The notes: generated from the sequence alone by a model not told the origin. Shown: positions 1-8,745, counted from the stretch's first letter. The stretch: DNA of 64,000 nucleotides from Paracoccaceae bacterium (GCA_012103375.1 WLWX01000001.1:1974501-2038500), one strand, 5' to 3'. Program-made: numbers and translations.

Positions 1-39
1 ATGAGTATTGCGCGGTGTTTGCCAAATCTTCCTCTACTG

Positions 40-316
40 CCCGGAATCAAGCCCGAAGGGCGCCGGGCGAGCGCCTGTCTGCACCCCGGGCAGGCGCTCC
101 TGCGACGTATCGTAACACGCTTATAGCGGTTCGCGTTTTACTTGAGACATCGCATATCAGAAATCGCGTTCTAAATCAGCAATTTGCCGATTGAGAGGCG
201 GAGAACTCTGATTCAGGTTAAACGCGAACTGCTTTAGGTCAGAAATAACGCTGCACGATAAATTGCCCTTCACAAGCGTTCCAGCGCCTCCCCGCAGACA
301 GGCGCTCGCCCGGCTC
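40..316. repeat. Palindromic intergenic repeat region interrupted by a MITE
   Basis: No gene is seen in bases 1-386. A 21-bp segment at 62-82 (starting GCCGGGCGAGCGCC) recurs as a perfect inverted copy at 294-314. The left part, AATCAAGCCCG followed by GCGCCGGGCGA, also recurs near 47480. The span may be a member of the intergenic repeat family seen at 14171, 47470 and 53385, split by the small inverted-repeat element at 122-236. Family membership is inferred from short shared blocks and a central ATAAAT stretch, not from a full alignment. Confidence 0.5.
122..236. mobile_element. 115-bp MITE with IS630-type ends and TA target duplication
   Basis: The ends form an imperfect terminal inverted repeat of about 24 bp: TATAGCGGTTCGCG on the left against TAAAGCAGTTCGCG on the right (read inward), continuing to ACTTGA / ACCTGA. 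Both outer ends are TA, the target dinucleotide of IS630/Tc1 elements. The right end resembles the ends of the full IS630 element at 18356 (TAAAGCGTTTCG, then AACCTGA). The interior is too short to code for a protein. It is probably a non-autonomous relative mobilised by an IS630 transposase. Confidence 0.6.
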
Positions 317-386
317 ACTCGCTACTGAAACGGAATCAGTGCTTGCCTAAGCTGCATCCGGGCCGGCGAATGATCAGACCTCCGAA

Positions 387-1226
387 TTAACCGCGCCCAG
401 CCCAACCCGCTTCAGCCAGAATGTCGTGGCTGGCCTTGATATCCCCATCCGGATCCGCGCCGGGTTGCAGGGCGTCGGTGATGATCTCCAAAACCGTCAC
501 GCCGTCGTATCCGATATCGTTCAACGCCTTGGCCACCGGGCCGGGTTCGACAATGCCGGTCCCCAGTTTTTCATGCTTGAAATCGTCGTAGCCGGAAACC
601 GAGATATGGACGTTCTTGCACAGGTCCCCCAGCAGGCGGATCGCATCGCCCGGGTCTTCCTTGATAAACGCGCCGTTGCAGACGTCGTAATTCACCGCAA
701 CCTCTGGCCCGATCAACGCGGCGGTGTCGATCATGTCCTGCACGGTTGGCAAATAGGTGAACGGCACGTTTTCCAGCAACATCTGCACGCCGGTTCCCTC
801 GCAATGCGCCACCAGCGCCTGCATCCCTTCGACAAACCAGTTCAGCATCCAGTCGTGCGGCGGGTTGATCAGGCTGTTCACCGGCCCCGGGATCGCCACG
901 ACATAGGGGCAATCCAGCTCAGCCGCGAAATCAATCGCCTCACGATACCGGTCCAGCGTATAGTCGCGCATCAGCTTGTCGACGCCGTTGGGATTGTTGT
1001 CCAGCAGCGGGTAGCAGAACGAGGATATTTTCACCCCCTCACCATCCAGCCAGGCCTTATAGTCCTTCCTGGCCGCCGCCGTCAGCTCGCGCGGCCAGCA
1101 ATGGGGCGGAAAGATCATCAGCTCGAATATGTCATAGCCCAGGTCTTGCAGGTGCTTCATCGCCCCCAGCCCATCGTGGGAATACAGGAACGGGAATGTA
1201 CTTACTGCCACGTCCAGTTTGGTCAT
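387..1226 (-). CDS. Sugar phosphate isomerase/epimerase (AP-endonuclease-2-type TIM barrel)
   Basis: The 279-residue protein has the layout of the xylose-isomerase-like TIM barrel family: an N-terminal strand (LDVAVSTFPFL), barrel segments rich in acidic and His residues (LLENVPF, VNYDVCNG, NVHISV) and a C-terminal GYDGVTVLEI strand. The Glu, Asp, His and Glu in these segments match the usual divalent-metal ligands. Family members isomerise or epimerise small sugars or keto-acids such as hydroxypyruvate; the substrate cannot be told here. It is divergent from the Old Yellow Enzyme gene at 1340, and the conserved site at 1278-1305 lies between them, so it probably belongs to the same catabolic cluster. 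Confidence 0.8.
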   Translation of the reverse strand: MTKLDVAVSTFPFLYSHDGLGAMKHLQDLGYDIFELMIFPPHCWPRELTAAARKDYKAWLDGEGVKISSFCYPLLDNNPNGVDKLMRDYTLDRYREAIDFAAELDCPYVVAIPGPVNSLINPPHDWMLNWFVEGMQALVAHCEGTGVQMLLENVPFTYLPTVQDMIDTAALIGPEVAVNYDVCNGAFIKEDPGDAIRLLGDLCKNVHISVSGYDDFKHEKLGTGIVEPGPVAKALNDIGYDGVTVLEIITDALQPGADPDGDIKASHDILAEAGWAGRG

Positions 1227-1277
1227 TGCTGAATGTCCTTTCGACTTGTCAGGTTGTGCGCGACATGTTCAATCTAC

Positions 1278-1305
1278 GCACAAATGTTAGTATACCGCAC
1301 GAAAT
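1278..1305. promoter_or_regulatory. Putative shared operator, copy 1
   Basis: This 28-bp stretch has the form GCACAAAnGTTnGnATAn followed by CGCACnAAAT. The same pattern occurs at 8832-8859 upstream of the gcvPA-like gene. The core resembles the GTTCGATAATCGCAC-type operators of IclR-family regulators such as PcaU/PobR. It sits between divergent genes at 1226 and 1340 and could control both. The regulator is not in this window, and the assignment to the IclR family is inference. Confidence 0.55.
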
Positions 1306-1339
1306 TTGCGGTTCAAACGGAATGTGAAGGGGCAGCGCC

Positions 1340-2440
1340 TTGGGCAGCAGGTTGTTTTCGCCATTTGAAATGCGCAGCCTTCGTGTGCAGAACCGGATCA
1401 CGGTCGCGCCGATGTGCCAGTATTCGGCCACCGATGGCGTCGTCGGCGACTGGCATCTGGCGCATTTGGGCAGCTTTGCCCAATCCGGCCCCGGTCTGAT
1501 CATCGCCGAGGCGACCGGAGTTGAACCGCAGGGCCGCATCACACTGGGCTGCACCGGCCTTTATGATGACGCGACCGAAGCTGCCTTTGCCCGCATCGTT
1601 GCCTTCATGAAATCGGTCGGCGACGGCCGCGTCGGTATCCAGCTGAACCACGCCGGGCGCAAGGGAAGCACCGTCGCCCCCTGGGAAGGCGGCGGCCTGA
1701 TCGAAGGCGCAGGGGCCTGGGAACCCGAGGCACCCTCCGCCGTCGAATATCTGCCCGGCTGGCCCCCGCCAGTCGCGATGGACGCGGCGGCGCTGGAGCG
1801 TGTCAAAGCCGCCTTCGTGCAGGCAGCGCAGCGGGCAGATCGCGCAGGCTTCGATCTGGTCGAACTCCACGTCGCGCATGGCTATCTGCTGCACCAGTTC
1901 CTGTCCCCGATCACCAACCGGCGCGGCGATGCCTACGGCGGATCGCTCGAAAACCGCATGCGCTATCCGTTGGAGGTTTTTCAGGCTGTTCGTGACGCCT
2001 TTCCAGCCGACAAACCGGTTACGGTCCGCCTGTCAGCCACCGACTGGATCGAAGGCGCCTGGGACATTCCACAATCGGTCACGCTTTGCCGGGAACTGAA
2101 GGCGCTGGGCTGCGACATGATCCACGTCACCAGCGGCGGATTGGATCAGCGTCAGAAGATCACCGTCGGCCCCGGCTATCAGGTCGAGATGTGCGCGACG
2201 ATCCGCCGCAAAGCTGACATCCCCACAATGGCCGTCGGCCAGATTACCGAATCGTTGCAGGCCGAAACGATCCTGTTCACCGGGCAGGCCGATATGATCG
2301 CTATGGCGCGCGGCATGCTGTGGGATCCGCGCTGGGCCTGGAAGGCGGCGGTGGCCTTGGGCGAAGAGATCACGCTGCCCGCGCCCCACGCACGCTGCAA
2401 CCCTGCACTGCGCGCGAAACCCTTCGTGACACGGAAATGA
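1340..2440 (+). CDS. NADH:flavin oxidoreductase (Old Yellow Enzyme, YqjM-like)
   Basis: This 366-residue FMN-dependent ene-reductase has the thermophilic-like OYE signature: PMCQYSA near residue 25 (the Cys that tunes FMN), NHAGRKGS near residue 100, HVAHGYLLHQFLSP in the middle, then TNRRGDAYGG and a C-terminal ARGMLWDP. Such enzymes reduce activated C=C bonds or remove N-methyl or ether groups from small molecules. Translation probably starts at TTG 1340, with GAAGGGG about 8 bp upstream. It is followed after 3 bp by an SDR gene, so the two form an operon. The physiological substrate is unknown; the neighbours suggest amino-acid-like catabolism. Confidence 0.85.
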   Translation: MGSRLFSPFEMRSLRVQNRITVAPMCQYSATDGVVGDWHLAHLGSFAQSGPGLIIAEATGVEPQGRITLGCTGLYDDATEAAFARIVAFMKSVGDGRVGIQLNHAGRKGSTVAPWEGGGLIEGAGAWEPEAPSAVEYLPGWPPPVAMDAAALERVKAAFVQAAQRADRAGFDLVELHVAHGYLLHQFLSPITNRRGDAYGGSLENRMRYPLEVFQAVRDAFPADKPVTVRLSATDWIEGAWDIPQSVTLCRELKALGCDMIHVTSGGLDQRQKITVGPGYQVEMCATIRRKADIPTMAVGQITESLQAETILFTGQADMIAMARGMLWDPRWAWKAAVALGEEITLPAPHARCNPALRAKPFVTRK

Positions 2441-2443
2441 CTG

Positions 2444-3217
2444 ATGACTGACCTAACTGGCAAAACTGTCCTGCTGACCGGAGCGTCCAAAGGCATCGGC
2501 GCGGCGATTGCGACCTCGATGATCGCGGCAGGCGCGCGTCTGATCGCACATTACGGCGGCGACCGCGCCGGGGCCGAGGCGGCGACGGCTGGCGGAACAC
2601 CCGGTCAGGCGACACTTCTGCAAGCCGATTTTTCGGATATGGACGCGGTTGATCGTCTGTGGGCCGAAGCGCGCGACGCTGCAGGCGGCCAGATCGACGT
2701 TCTGGTCAACAACGCAGGGATCATGCGCCAATCGGGGGGCATCGCGGACCCTGTTGAGGAATGGGATCGTGTCTGGGCCGAGGCGATGGCCGTCAACGTC
2801 CACGCCCCGGCGCGGCTGATGCGTCACGCGGTGACCGATTGGCTGGATGCGAACCATCAAGGCGCTGTCATCACCATCGGAAGCTGGGCGGCCAGCCGGG
2901 GCACCGCAAACCCCGGCGCGATTGTCTATGCGTCCTCCAAGGCCGCCATCGTGGCCGCAACCAAAACCGTGGCGCGCAACTATGCCGTGCAAGGCATCCT
3001 CGCCTACGTTATCTCGCCCGGCGTGGTCGACACGCAGATGTCCGTCAACAGCGCTGCAAAAACCGGCGGGGTCGAGGCCGTCACCGCAACCCTGCCCATG
3101 GGCGAATGGGTGCCGCCGTCCGACATAGGAGAGCTTGCCGCGTTCCTGGCAGAATCCCGCGCGCGCCACCTGAGCGGGGCCACCATCGACGTCAACGGCG
3201 CGGCCTATATCAGGTGA
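2444..3217 (+). CDS. SDR family NAD(P)-dependent oxidoreductase
   Basis: This is a classical short-chain dehydrogenase of 257 residues. It has the N-terminal TGASKGIG nucleotide-binding motif (residues 13-20), NNAG near 88, a catalytic Ser in TIGSW and the YASSK active-site motif, and a C-terminal SGATIDVNGAAYIR typical of the family. It would oxidise an alcohol or reduce a ketone in the same pathway as the upstream OYE gene, whose stop codon is 3 bp away. The substrate cannot be read from the sequence. After it comes a double hairpin at 3292-3344 and then a MITE. Confidence 0.85.
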   Translation: MTDLTGKTVLLTGASKGIGAAIATSMIAAGARLIAHYGGDRAGAEAATAGGTPGQATLLQADFSDMDAVDRLWAEARDAAGGQIDVLVNNAGIMRQSGGIADPVEEWDRVWAEAMAVNVHAPARLMRHAVTDWLDANHQGAVITIGSWAASRGTANPGAIVYASSKAAIVAATKTVARNYAVQGILAYVISPGVVDTQMSVNSAAKTGGVEAVTATLPMGEWVPPSDIGELAAFLAESRARHLSGATIDVNGAAYIR

Positions 3218-3291
3218 GAATCTTGCCAGATGCGCCGGGCAGACCTACGCATTTACGTTTTTCCTTGAACCACCCCGGCATCGGCACTTTC

Positions 3292-3344
3292 GCCCGGCGG
3301 CACCGCCGGGCTGCGCCGACCCGCCCCACTGGGTCGGCGCAGCC
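3292..3344. repeat. Two adjoining perfect hairpins (REP-like / possible terminator)
   Basis: GCCCGGCGG (3292-3300) pairs with CCGCCGGGC (3303-3311) across a 2-nt loop. GGCTGCGCCGACCC (3309-3322) pairs perfectly with GGGTCGGCGCAGCC (3331-3344) across 8 nt. The two stems overlap by three bases, so they compete. There is no T-run, so a classical terminator is not proven. It lies 75 bp after the SDR stop codon. Confidence 0.55.
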
Positions 3345-3389
3345 CTCAGCACATGATGCGTTGCTTTGTGTGGGCGTCCGCTTTCGGCC

Positions 3390-3607
3390 GATTGTGTTGA
3401 AAAACTCCGAAATCAGAGCGTCGCGGATTTCTTGCGAAAACCTATGAAGCGAAATAGTCGGAAAGCTTTGACCACGAGACAGCGCATGGCTGCGCGTGAG
3501 CGCATGTAGGCGATTTGGGCCGACCCCCGCGCCAAAAATTTAGGATCGGGCTGCATGGAAAGAAAAATCATCGTTCAGGCCCTAAAACGGAGTTTTTCAA
3601 CACAATC
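3390..3607 (+). mobile_element. 218-bp MITE, copy 1 (TSD GGCC)
   Basis: The element starts GATTGTGTTGAAAAACTCCG and ends with the exact reverse complement. It is flanked by GGCC at 3386-3389 and 3608-3611, a 4-bp target duplication. Its reverse complement matches 51499-51716 base for base by eye. It has no credible coding capacity. The ends resemble those of the IS1182-family element at 30911-32445 (AATTTTGTTGAAAAACTCC), so that type of transposase probably moves it. It lies about 30 bp beyond the stop of the lyase gene at 3638. Confidence 0.8.
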
Positions 3608-3637
3608 GGCCAGCCGCACTGCCGTTACAGCGCAGAC

Positions 3638-4582
3638 TTATTCCGCCGCCGCTTTGCGCCCCTCAATCGTGTCCACCACTGTGTCGAGTTTCTCCATCAG
3701 CGGCACCATCCGCGCCACCCGTTCGCGCCCCTCGTCCCCGAGGCTTTCGAACGTGGTGATCGGCGCGCGCACGTCGCCCACCGGATGCCCCGCCGCCGCA
3801 GCCAGCGCCTTTGAATAGCATTGATGCCCATAAAGCGGATGCCCTTCGGTGATGATCGCATCGAACTTTTGAATGATGCTCTGCACCGCCCAGACGTCAT
3901 CCCAGCGCCCCTCCATCGCCCAATCGACGAACTTGACCGAGGCGCGCGGGATGTAATTGCCATAGGGGTTCACGTATCCGACCGCGCCCATCTTGAAACT
4001 CTCCAAAATCTGCTGCCCGGCCCAGACGTTCATCAGCCCGTCGCTTTCAACGATGATCGCATGAATACGCTCGATCCGCTGGCTGGCTTCCTTGATGTAG
4101 CGGATCTGCGCGAAGGATTTCGTAAGCCGCCCGACCAGCTTGGCCGACATATCCACACGGGACGTGAACGGGTTGTTGTAAAGCATGATCGGCAGGTCAC
4201 AGCCGCCACAGATCGCCCGGTAATATTCGAAAATCTCATCCTCGGTCGGGGTGTAGTAATAGGGCGGAATGATCATCAGGCCATCCGCGCCCAAGGCCTC
4301 AGCCTCGGCAGAATAGCGCACGGCGTTTGGCGTATAGGCGTTCATCGTGCCGACCATCACCTTCATGCGCCCGGCCACGTATTTCACCGTTGCGTCCACG
4401 AATGCGGTGCGCTCCGCATCGCTGATCGTTAGGAATTCCCCCGTCGTGCCCAGAATGATGATCCCCGGCACGCCCGCCTCGACCTGCCAGTCGAGGAAGC
4501 CCTGCCACGCCTCATAATCAATTTCGCTACCGCCGGGTGTGAAGGGGGTGATGGTGACGGTATAGCTGCCGTTGTTAATCAT
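3638..4582 (-). CDS. Dihydrodipicolinate synthase / N-acetylneuraminate lyase family protein
   Basis: The 314-residue class I (Schiff-base) lyase-type TIM barrel has GTTGE at 45-49, catalytic Tyr135 in MLYNNPF and Schiff-base Lys164 in YIKEAS. These are the hallmark residues of the DapA/NanA superfamily, which catalyses aldol-type C-C bond cleavage or formation with pyruvate, or dehydration/deamination of keto-sugar acids and pyrroline carboxylates. It is divergent from an FAD amine-oxidoreductase gene, a pairing seen in amino-acid and hydroxyproline catabolic loci. It is unlikely to be the biosynthetic DapA, because its neighbours are catabolic. The exact substrate is unknown. Confidence 0.85.
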   Translation of the reverse strand: MINNGSYTVTITPFTPGGSEIDYEAWQGFLDWQVEAGVPGIIILGTTGEFLTISDAERTAFVDATVKYVAGRMKVMVGTMNAYTPNAVRYSAEAEALGADGLMIIPPYYYTPTEDEIFEYYRAICGGCDLPIMLYNNPFTSRVDMSAKLVGRLTKSFAQIRYIKEASQRIERIHAIIVESDGLMNVWAGQQILESFKMGAVGYVNPYGNYIPRASVKFVDWAMEGRWDDVWAVQSIIQKFDAIITEGHPLYGHQCYSKALAAAAGHPVGDVRAPITTFESLGDEGRERVARMVPLMEKLDTVVDTIEGRKAAAE

Positions 4583-4605
4583 GGGGCTGTCCTTTGGAGC
4601 GGGCG

Positions 4606-5745
4606 ATGAGGGGCGAAACAGATGTTCTGATCATCGGCGGCGGCATCGCCGGGCTGATGACCGCGTGGTATCTGGCTGGTGAGGGCGTCGGCGTCACGCT
4701 GGTCGAAGCGGGCGACCTTGGCGCGCAGGCTTCGGGCGCGAACGCCGGATCGCTGCACCTGCAACTGCAATTTGCCGAATTCGTCGGCTATGGCGAAGAC
4801 TGGGCGCGGGCGTATGCGCCGACTTTGCGGTTTCTGGCCGGGTCCATCGACCTGTGGCAGGGCCTGTCCAGCGCGCTGGGCGAGGATCTGGACGTCAAAG
4901 TCGCAGGCGGTGTCATCGTCGCCCAGACCGAGGCGCAGATGGACCTGATCCGCGCCAAGGCAAAGATCGAGGCCAGCGTCGGCGTGATCACCGAAACCCT
5001 CGGGCGGGAGGAATTGTTGCGCATCGCGCCCTACCTGTCCGGCAAGGCCATCGGCGGCGGTTTCTGCGCGCATGAGGGCAAGGCCAACCCCCTGCGCGCC
5101 ACGCCCGCCATGGCGGCGGCGGCGGTCCGAACTGGGGCCGAAATCCGGCGCAACACCCGCGTGACCGGGATCGAGGTTCTGCGCAGCGGCTTCGACGTGA
5201 CCACCACGCGCGGCACGATCCGCGCAGGCCGTGTGGTCAACACAGCAGGCGCTTCGGCGGCAGAGGTCGCTGCGATGGTCGGCTTGCAGATCGACCTCAA
5301 AGGCTTTCCGCTGCAAGTCACCGTGACCGAGCCTGTTGCCCCGATCATCCCGCACCTTGTCTATTCCGCTGCCGGAAAACTGTCGCTGAAACAGGCCCCG
5401 AATGGCGGTTGTATCATCGGCGGCGGCTGGGCGGCGCGGGAACGCGCGGGTGGTGGGCTGGCCAACAACCCGGCGAATTTCGCCGCCAACATGGGCGTGG
5501 CCGCCCATGTCGTCCCCGCAATGGGCCGCGCCCGCGCCCTGCGCAGTTGGACGGCCTGGGTGAACGGCACCGACGACTGGCGACCCATTATAGGTGAGGC
5601 CCCCGGCGTCCCCGGCTACTACCTCGCGTTGCTGCCCTGGGTCGGCTTCACCGGCGGCCCGATGACCGGACGTGTTGCGGCCGATCTGGTGCTGGGGAGG
5701 AAGCCGTCGGTGGCGTTGGCGGGGGTTTCGGTGCTGGCGGATTGA
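4606..5745 (+). CDS. FAD-dependent amine/amino-acid oxidoreductase (DadA/DAO family)
   Basis: The protein (about 379 residues) opens with a Rossmann FAD motif, VLIIGGGIAGLMTAWYL, then an acidic VEAGDLG, and ends with the FAD-contacting WVGFTGGPMTGRVAADL. This is the fold of D-amino-acid dehydrogenases, sarcosine oxidases and related enzymes. ATG 4606 is preferred over an in-frame TTG at 4594 because GGAG lies 6 bp upstream of the ATG. It probably oxidises an amino acid or secondary amine to an imine or keto-acid that the divergent DHDPS-family lyase then handles. That link is inferred from adjacency only. Confidence 0.8.
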   Translation: MRGETDVLIIGGGIAGLMTAWYLAGEGVGVTLVEAGDLGAQASGANAGSLHLQLQFAEFVGYGEDWARAYAPTLRFLAGSIDLWQGLSSALGEDLDVKVAGGVIVAQTEAQMDLIRAKAKIEASVGVITETLGREELLRIAPYLSGKAIGGGFCAHEGKANPLRATPAMAAAAVRTGAEIRRNTRVTGIEVLRSGFDVTTTRGTIRAGRVVNTAGASAAEVAAMVGLQIDLKGFPLQVTVTEPVAPIIPHLVYSAAGKLSLKQAPNGGCIIGGGWAARERAGGGLANNPANFAANMGVAAHVVPAMGRARALRSWTAWVNGTDDWRPIIGEAPGVPGYYLALLPWVGFTGGPMTGRVAADLVLGRKPSVALAGVSVLAD

Positions 5746-5812
5746 GGTCAGCGAATTCACATCCCTTCGTTTGGCTTGTCCGCCATTGAAAAGCTCAGGT
5801 CGGTCCATCGCC

Positions 5813-7372
5813 TCAAGCCGCACCCGACGCCTTGCCCGCGCCCGCAACCTTGCGCTGATACGCCCGCCAGGTCATCGCCCAATTCTCAGGGTCCTCGAAG
5901 GCGTCGCCCTTCAATTGTGCCACTGGCTGATTATGCGGCGCGGTCTTGACCAGCTCGGGCGTTTCACACGCTTCCTTGGCAATCTGCGCCACGACGCGGA
6001 TCCATTGGTCGAGGTCTTCCTTGCTCCACAGCTCTCCGGCCTCTGGCGTAAACGGCTCCGCCACGATCCAGGGTTCGTGACTCATCCACCAGGGGTCGAT
6101 CCCGTAATCCGCCATCCGGTTGGCGAAATCGACAGTGCCGACCCCGGTTTCTTCTGACAGAGGCCCCAGCGACCAGCGGGTCATTTCCATCCGCCGATCC
6201 CCGATACCGGGGTTGGAAATCTCCAGCCCCTCAATCTCAGCCAGTTTCTTGTCCATATAGTTGTTCGCCACGACCGAGATATCGGCGGCCAGCTTGATCC
6301 CATCCGCCCCCATCGCCCGCGCCCAGGCATAGGCTTTGACGACCTGCGGGACGTTGCCCCAGAACTCCCGCACCTTGCCTGCCGATTTCGGGCGGTCCTG
6401 ATCCAGAACATACCGCTCGCCGTCCTTCGCGACCACCGGACAGGGCAGATAGGGGGCCAGATCATCAGTGCAGCCAAACGCGCCCACCGCCGGACCGCCG
6501 CCCGCCTTCGGCGCTCCAAATGTTTTGTGCAGCATGAACATGCAGGCATCGAACCCAAGCTCTCGCGCGCTGAGCCGCCCCATCACCCCGTTGAAGTTGG
6601 CATGGTCGTAAAAGCACAAGGCCCCTGCGGTCTTGGCCACCTTCACCCATTCTTTGATCTCTGGATTGTAAATGCCCATGTCATCAGGATTATTGATCAT
6701 GATAAGGGCGGTCTTTTCGCTAACCGCAGCCTTCAGGGCGTCAAGCGACGGATATCCGTTTTCTTCAAGTGGCAGGTTCACCACGTTGAACCCCGCCGCC
6801 GCTGCGGTCGCCGGATTGCAGGGGTGCGCCTGAACGGATGTCACCATCTCGGTCCGCTGCCCCAACTTGCCCCGATCATCCCAATAGGCCCGCGCGACGG
6901 CGGCCATGGTATAGGCCGCATCGGCCCCGCCACCGGCCTGGAAGATGAACTGATCCATGCCCGACAGGTTTTGCAGAATGCCGTCAAAATCATGCAGGAT
7001 CTCCAGCACGCCCTGAAGCGTATCGGGGTGCTGATAGGGATGCACCTCGGCCAGTTCCGGGCGCAGGGTGGCGTATTCCGCCGTCTTCGAATTGTACTTC
7101 ATCGTGCAGGTGCCAAACAGGCTGACACCCATCATGCCCAGCGTCATCTGCGACAGGCGGAGGTAATGGCGCTGCGCTTCAAACTCGGTAATCTCGGGCA
7201 GGGCGGGGCGGTCTTTGCGGGCCATGGCGGCGGGGATCAGGTTGTCGCCGACTGCTGCGGCGACGTCTGGATCCGGGGCTGGGAACAGCTGACCGCGCGC
7301 GCCGGGGCGGCCGATCTCGTACACGACGGGCTCGTCCCATTTGGCGGCGTGGAATTCGGGAAGACGGGTCAT
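5813..7372 (-). CDS. gcvPB: Glycine dehydrogenase (P-protein) subunit 2-like PLP enzyme
   Basis: This 519-residue fold-type I PLP protein is homologous to the C-terminal half of glycine decarboxylase. Lys283 in MLHKTFGAPKAGGGP is the expected PLP lysine. The signature GTCTMKYNSK corresponds to the family's GSCTMKYNPK, but the surrounding residues differ from textbook GcvPB. It overlaps the subunit-1 gene by 4 bp, so the two are translationally coupled. No gcvT or gcvH lies nearby, and the other cluster genes suggest another amino acid may be the substrate. It could still be a true glycine cleavage component; a phylogeny would separate these. Confidence 0.75.
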   Translation of the reverse strand: MTRLPEFHAAKWDEPVVYEIGRPGARGQLFPAPDPDVAAAVGDNLIPAAMARKDRPALPEITEFEAQRHYLRLSQMTLGMMGVSLFGTCTMKYNSKTAEYATLRPELAEVHPYQHPDTLQGVLEILHDFDGILQNLSGMDQFIFQAGGGADAAYTMAAVARAYWDDRGKLGQRTEMVTSVQAHPCNPATAAAAGFNVVNLPLEENGYPSLDALKAAVSEKTALIMINNPDDMGIYNPEIKEWVKVAKTAGALCFYDHANFNGVMGRLSARELGFDACMFMLHKTFGAPKAGGGPAVGAFGCTDDLAPYLPCPVVAKDGERYVLDQDRPKSAGKVREFWGNVPQVVKAYAWARAMGADGIKLAADISVVANNYMDKKLAEIEGLEISNPGIGDRRMEMTRWSLGPLSEETGVGTVDFANRMADYGIDPWWMSHEPWIVAEPFTPEAGELWSKEDLDQWIRVVAQIAKEACETPELVKTAPHNQPVAQLKGDAFEDPENWAMTWRAYQRKVAGAGKASGAA

Positions 7373-8745
7373 GACAGCACCTCACGCATCGTTTTGGCAA
7401 GTCGGCGGATGTCGGCGGCGGAATGCACCTCGGTCACGCAAAACAGCGCCGATTGGCCCAGCGTCGGCTCCTCGCCCGAGATATCCTTGCCGCCGAAAAT
7501 TCCACAGGCGCGCAGGGCGTCGTTGATGTCTGCCACGCTGCGCCCGGTGTCATCGAAATTGACGACAAACTCCTTGAAGGTCGTGTCCGGCCAAACGATC
7601 CGCACGCCGGGAATGTCGCCCAGCAGCTTGGCGGCATAGCGCGCGTTCGCCACGATCAGGCTGCCGACTTCGCGAAACCCCTCTGGCCCCAGCAGGCTCA
7701 TGTAGACCGCCCCGGCAATGGACCACAGGTAGGTCGAATTCCCGGTCCAGTCCTTGCCGTGCTCGCGCATCCCGTAGGAGTTCTGGTGCGGCACGGCCAG
7801 GCCAAAGCCACGCTGACCCGGTTCAACCGTTTCCGCAACCGAGACCAGGAAGCCGTTGTATTCATGTACATATCTTGGTTCGCCACGCGACGCGATGAAG
7901 CCGCCCACGCCGCCACCGCAATGCATGTGCACACCCAGCGGCTGCACCGGCCCAGTCACGAGATCCGCCCCGTAATCCCCCGGCGCAACCAATACGCCCA
8001 GGCTGATCGGATCGACCCCGACGATGGTTTCCGCCCCCGCCGCGCGGGCCAGTCTGGCAATCTCTGCCGCGCCGGTTTCGATGGTCCCGAGGTAGGCGGG
8101 ATTCTCGAAATAGACCGCCGCCACATCATCCCCCAGCTTCAATCTCAGATCGGCCAGGTCCAGCCGCCCGCTGGTAGGGTCGGCGGCGACGGTCACAACC
8201 TCAATCGCGCCCGCCATGCTGTCGGGCTGGCAATAGGTCCGGATCACCGACAAGCGTTCGGGATCGGACAGCTGCGGCACCAGCACCTTGGCCCGCCCGG
8301 TCATCCGCGCTGCCATGCGGATCGCGTGACCGCTGGCGCAGCCCCAGGAATACACCGGCTGCTGCACCACATCGAGGTTCAGCAGCGCGCCGAGTTGCGA
8401 CGCAAACTCGAACCACGCCTGATTGCGCCCGTGATCGGACTGATAGCTGCCCCAGACATTCGTCGCGAACTCGGTCCGTCCGATGATTTCGTCAACGATT
8501 GCAGGGACATGGTGTTGCCAGACGCCCGCGCCGAGGAAATTCAGATTGCCTTCGCAATCCTCGTTTTTCTTTAGCTTGCCGACCAGATCGCGCTTCAACT
8601 CCATCTCAGAGTTCAGCGTCGGCGGCAGGTCCAGCGGGGTGGTGCGATAATGATCGTCGGGGATCTGTTCGAACACATCCTCGACCGAGGACGCCCCGAT
8701 CTCATCCAGCATCGCCTGAAGCGCGCCGGGGGCCGACAGGGCCAT
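7369..8745 (-). CDS. gcvPA: Glycine dehydrogenase (P-protein) subunit 1-like protein
   Basis: The 458-residue partner of the downstream gene aligns with the N-terminal half of P-protein: IPDDHYR, LPPTLNSEMEL, FLGAGVWQHHVPAIVDEI. Where canonical GcvPA has a TAYTPYQPE...QG motif, this one reads TNVWGSYQSDHGRNQ, and the GASA-type segment is SWGCASGHA. It is therefore a clearly diverged paralogue. It is the first gene of a two-gene operon with a 4-bp overlap (ATGA). A 28-bp site shared with the promoter at 1278 lies 87-114 bp upstream of the start. A PLP-dependent decarboxylation is expected; the substrate is unproven. Confidence 0.75.
   Translation of the reverse strand: MALSAPGALQAMLDEIGASSVEDVFEQIPDDHYRTTPLDLPPTLNSEMELKRDLVGKLKKNEDCEGNLNFLGAGVWQHHVPAIVDEIIGRTEFATNVWGSYQSDHGRNQAWFEFASQLGALLNLDVVQQPVYSWGCASGHAIRMAARMTGRAKVLVPQLSDPERLSVIRTYCQPDSMAGAIEVVTVAADPTSGRLDLADLRLKLGDDVAAVYFENPAYLGTIETGAAEIARLARAAGAETIVGVDPISLGVLVAPGDYGADLVTGPVQPLGVHMHCGGGVGGFIASRGEPRYVHEYNGFLVSVAETVEPGQRGFGLAVPHQNSYGMREHGKDWTGNSTYLWSIAGAVYMSLLGPEGFREVGSLIVANARYAAKLLGDIPGVRIVWPDTTFKEFVVNFDDTGRSVADINDALRACGIFGGKDISGEEPTLGQSALFCVTEVHSAADIRRLAKTMREVLS

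Noticed and set aside
3638-5745. Hydroxyproline degradation operon (FAD dehydrogenase plus DHDPS-family deaminase)
   Set aside because: The enzyme families fit, but no hydroxyproline epimerase or ketoglutarate semialdehyde dehydrogenase is present, and the P-protein-like genes do not belong to that pathway.
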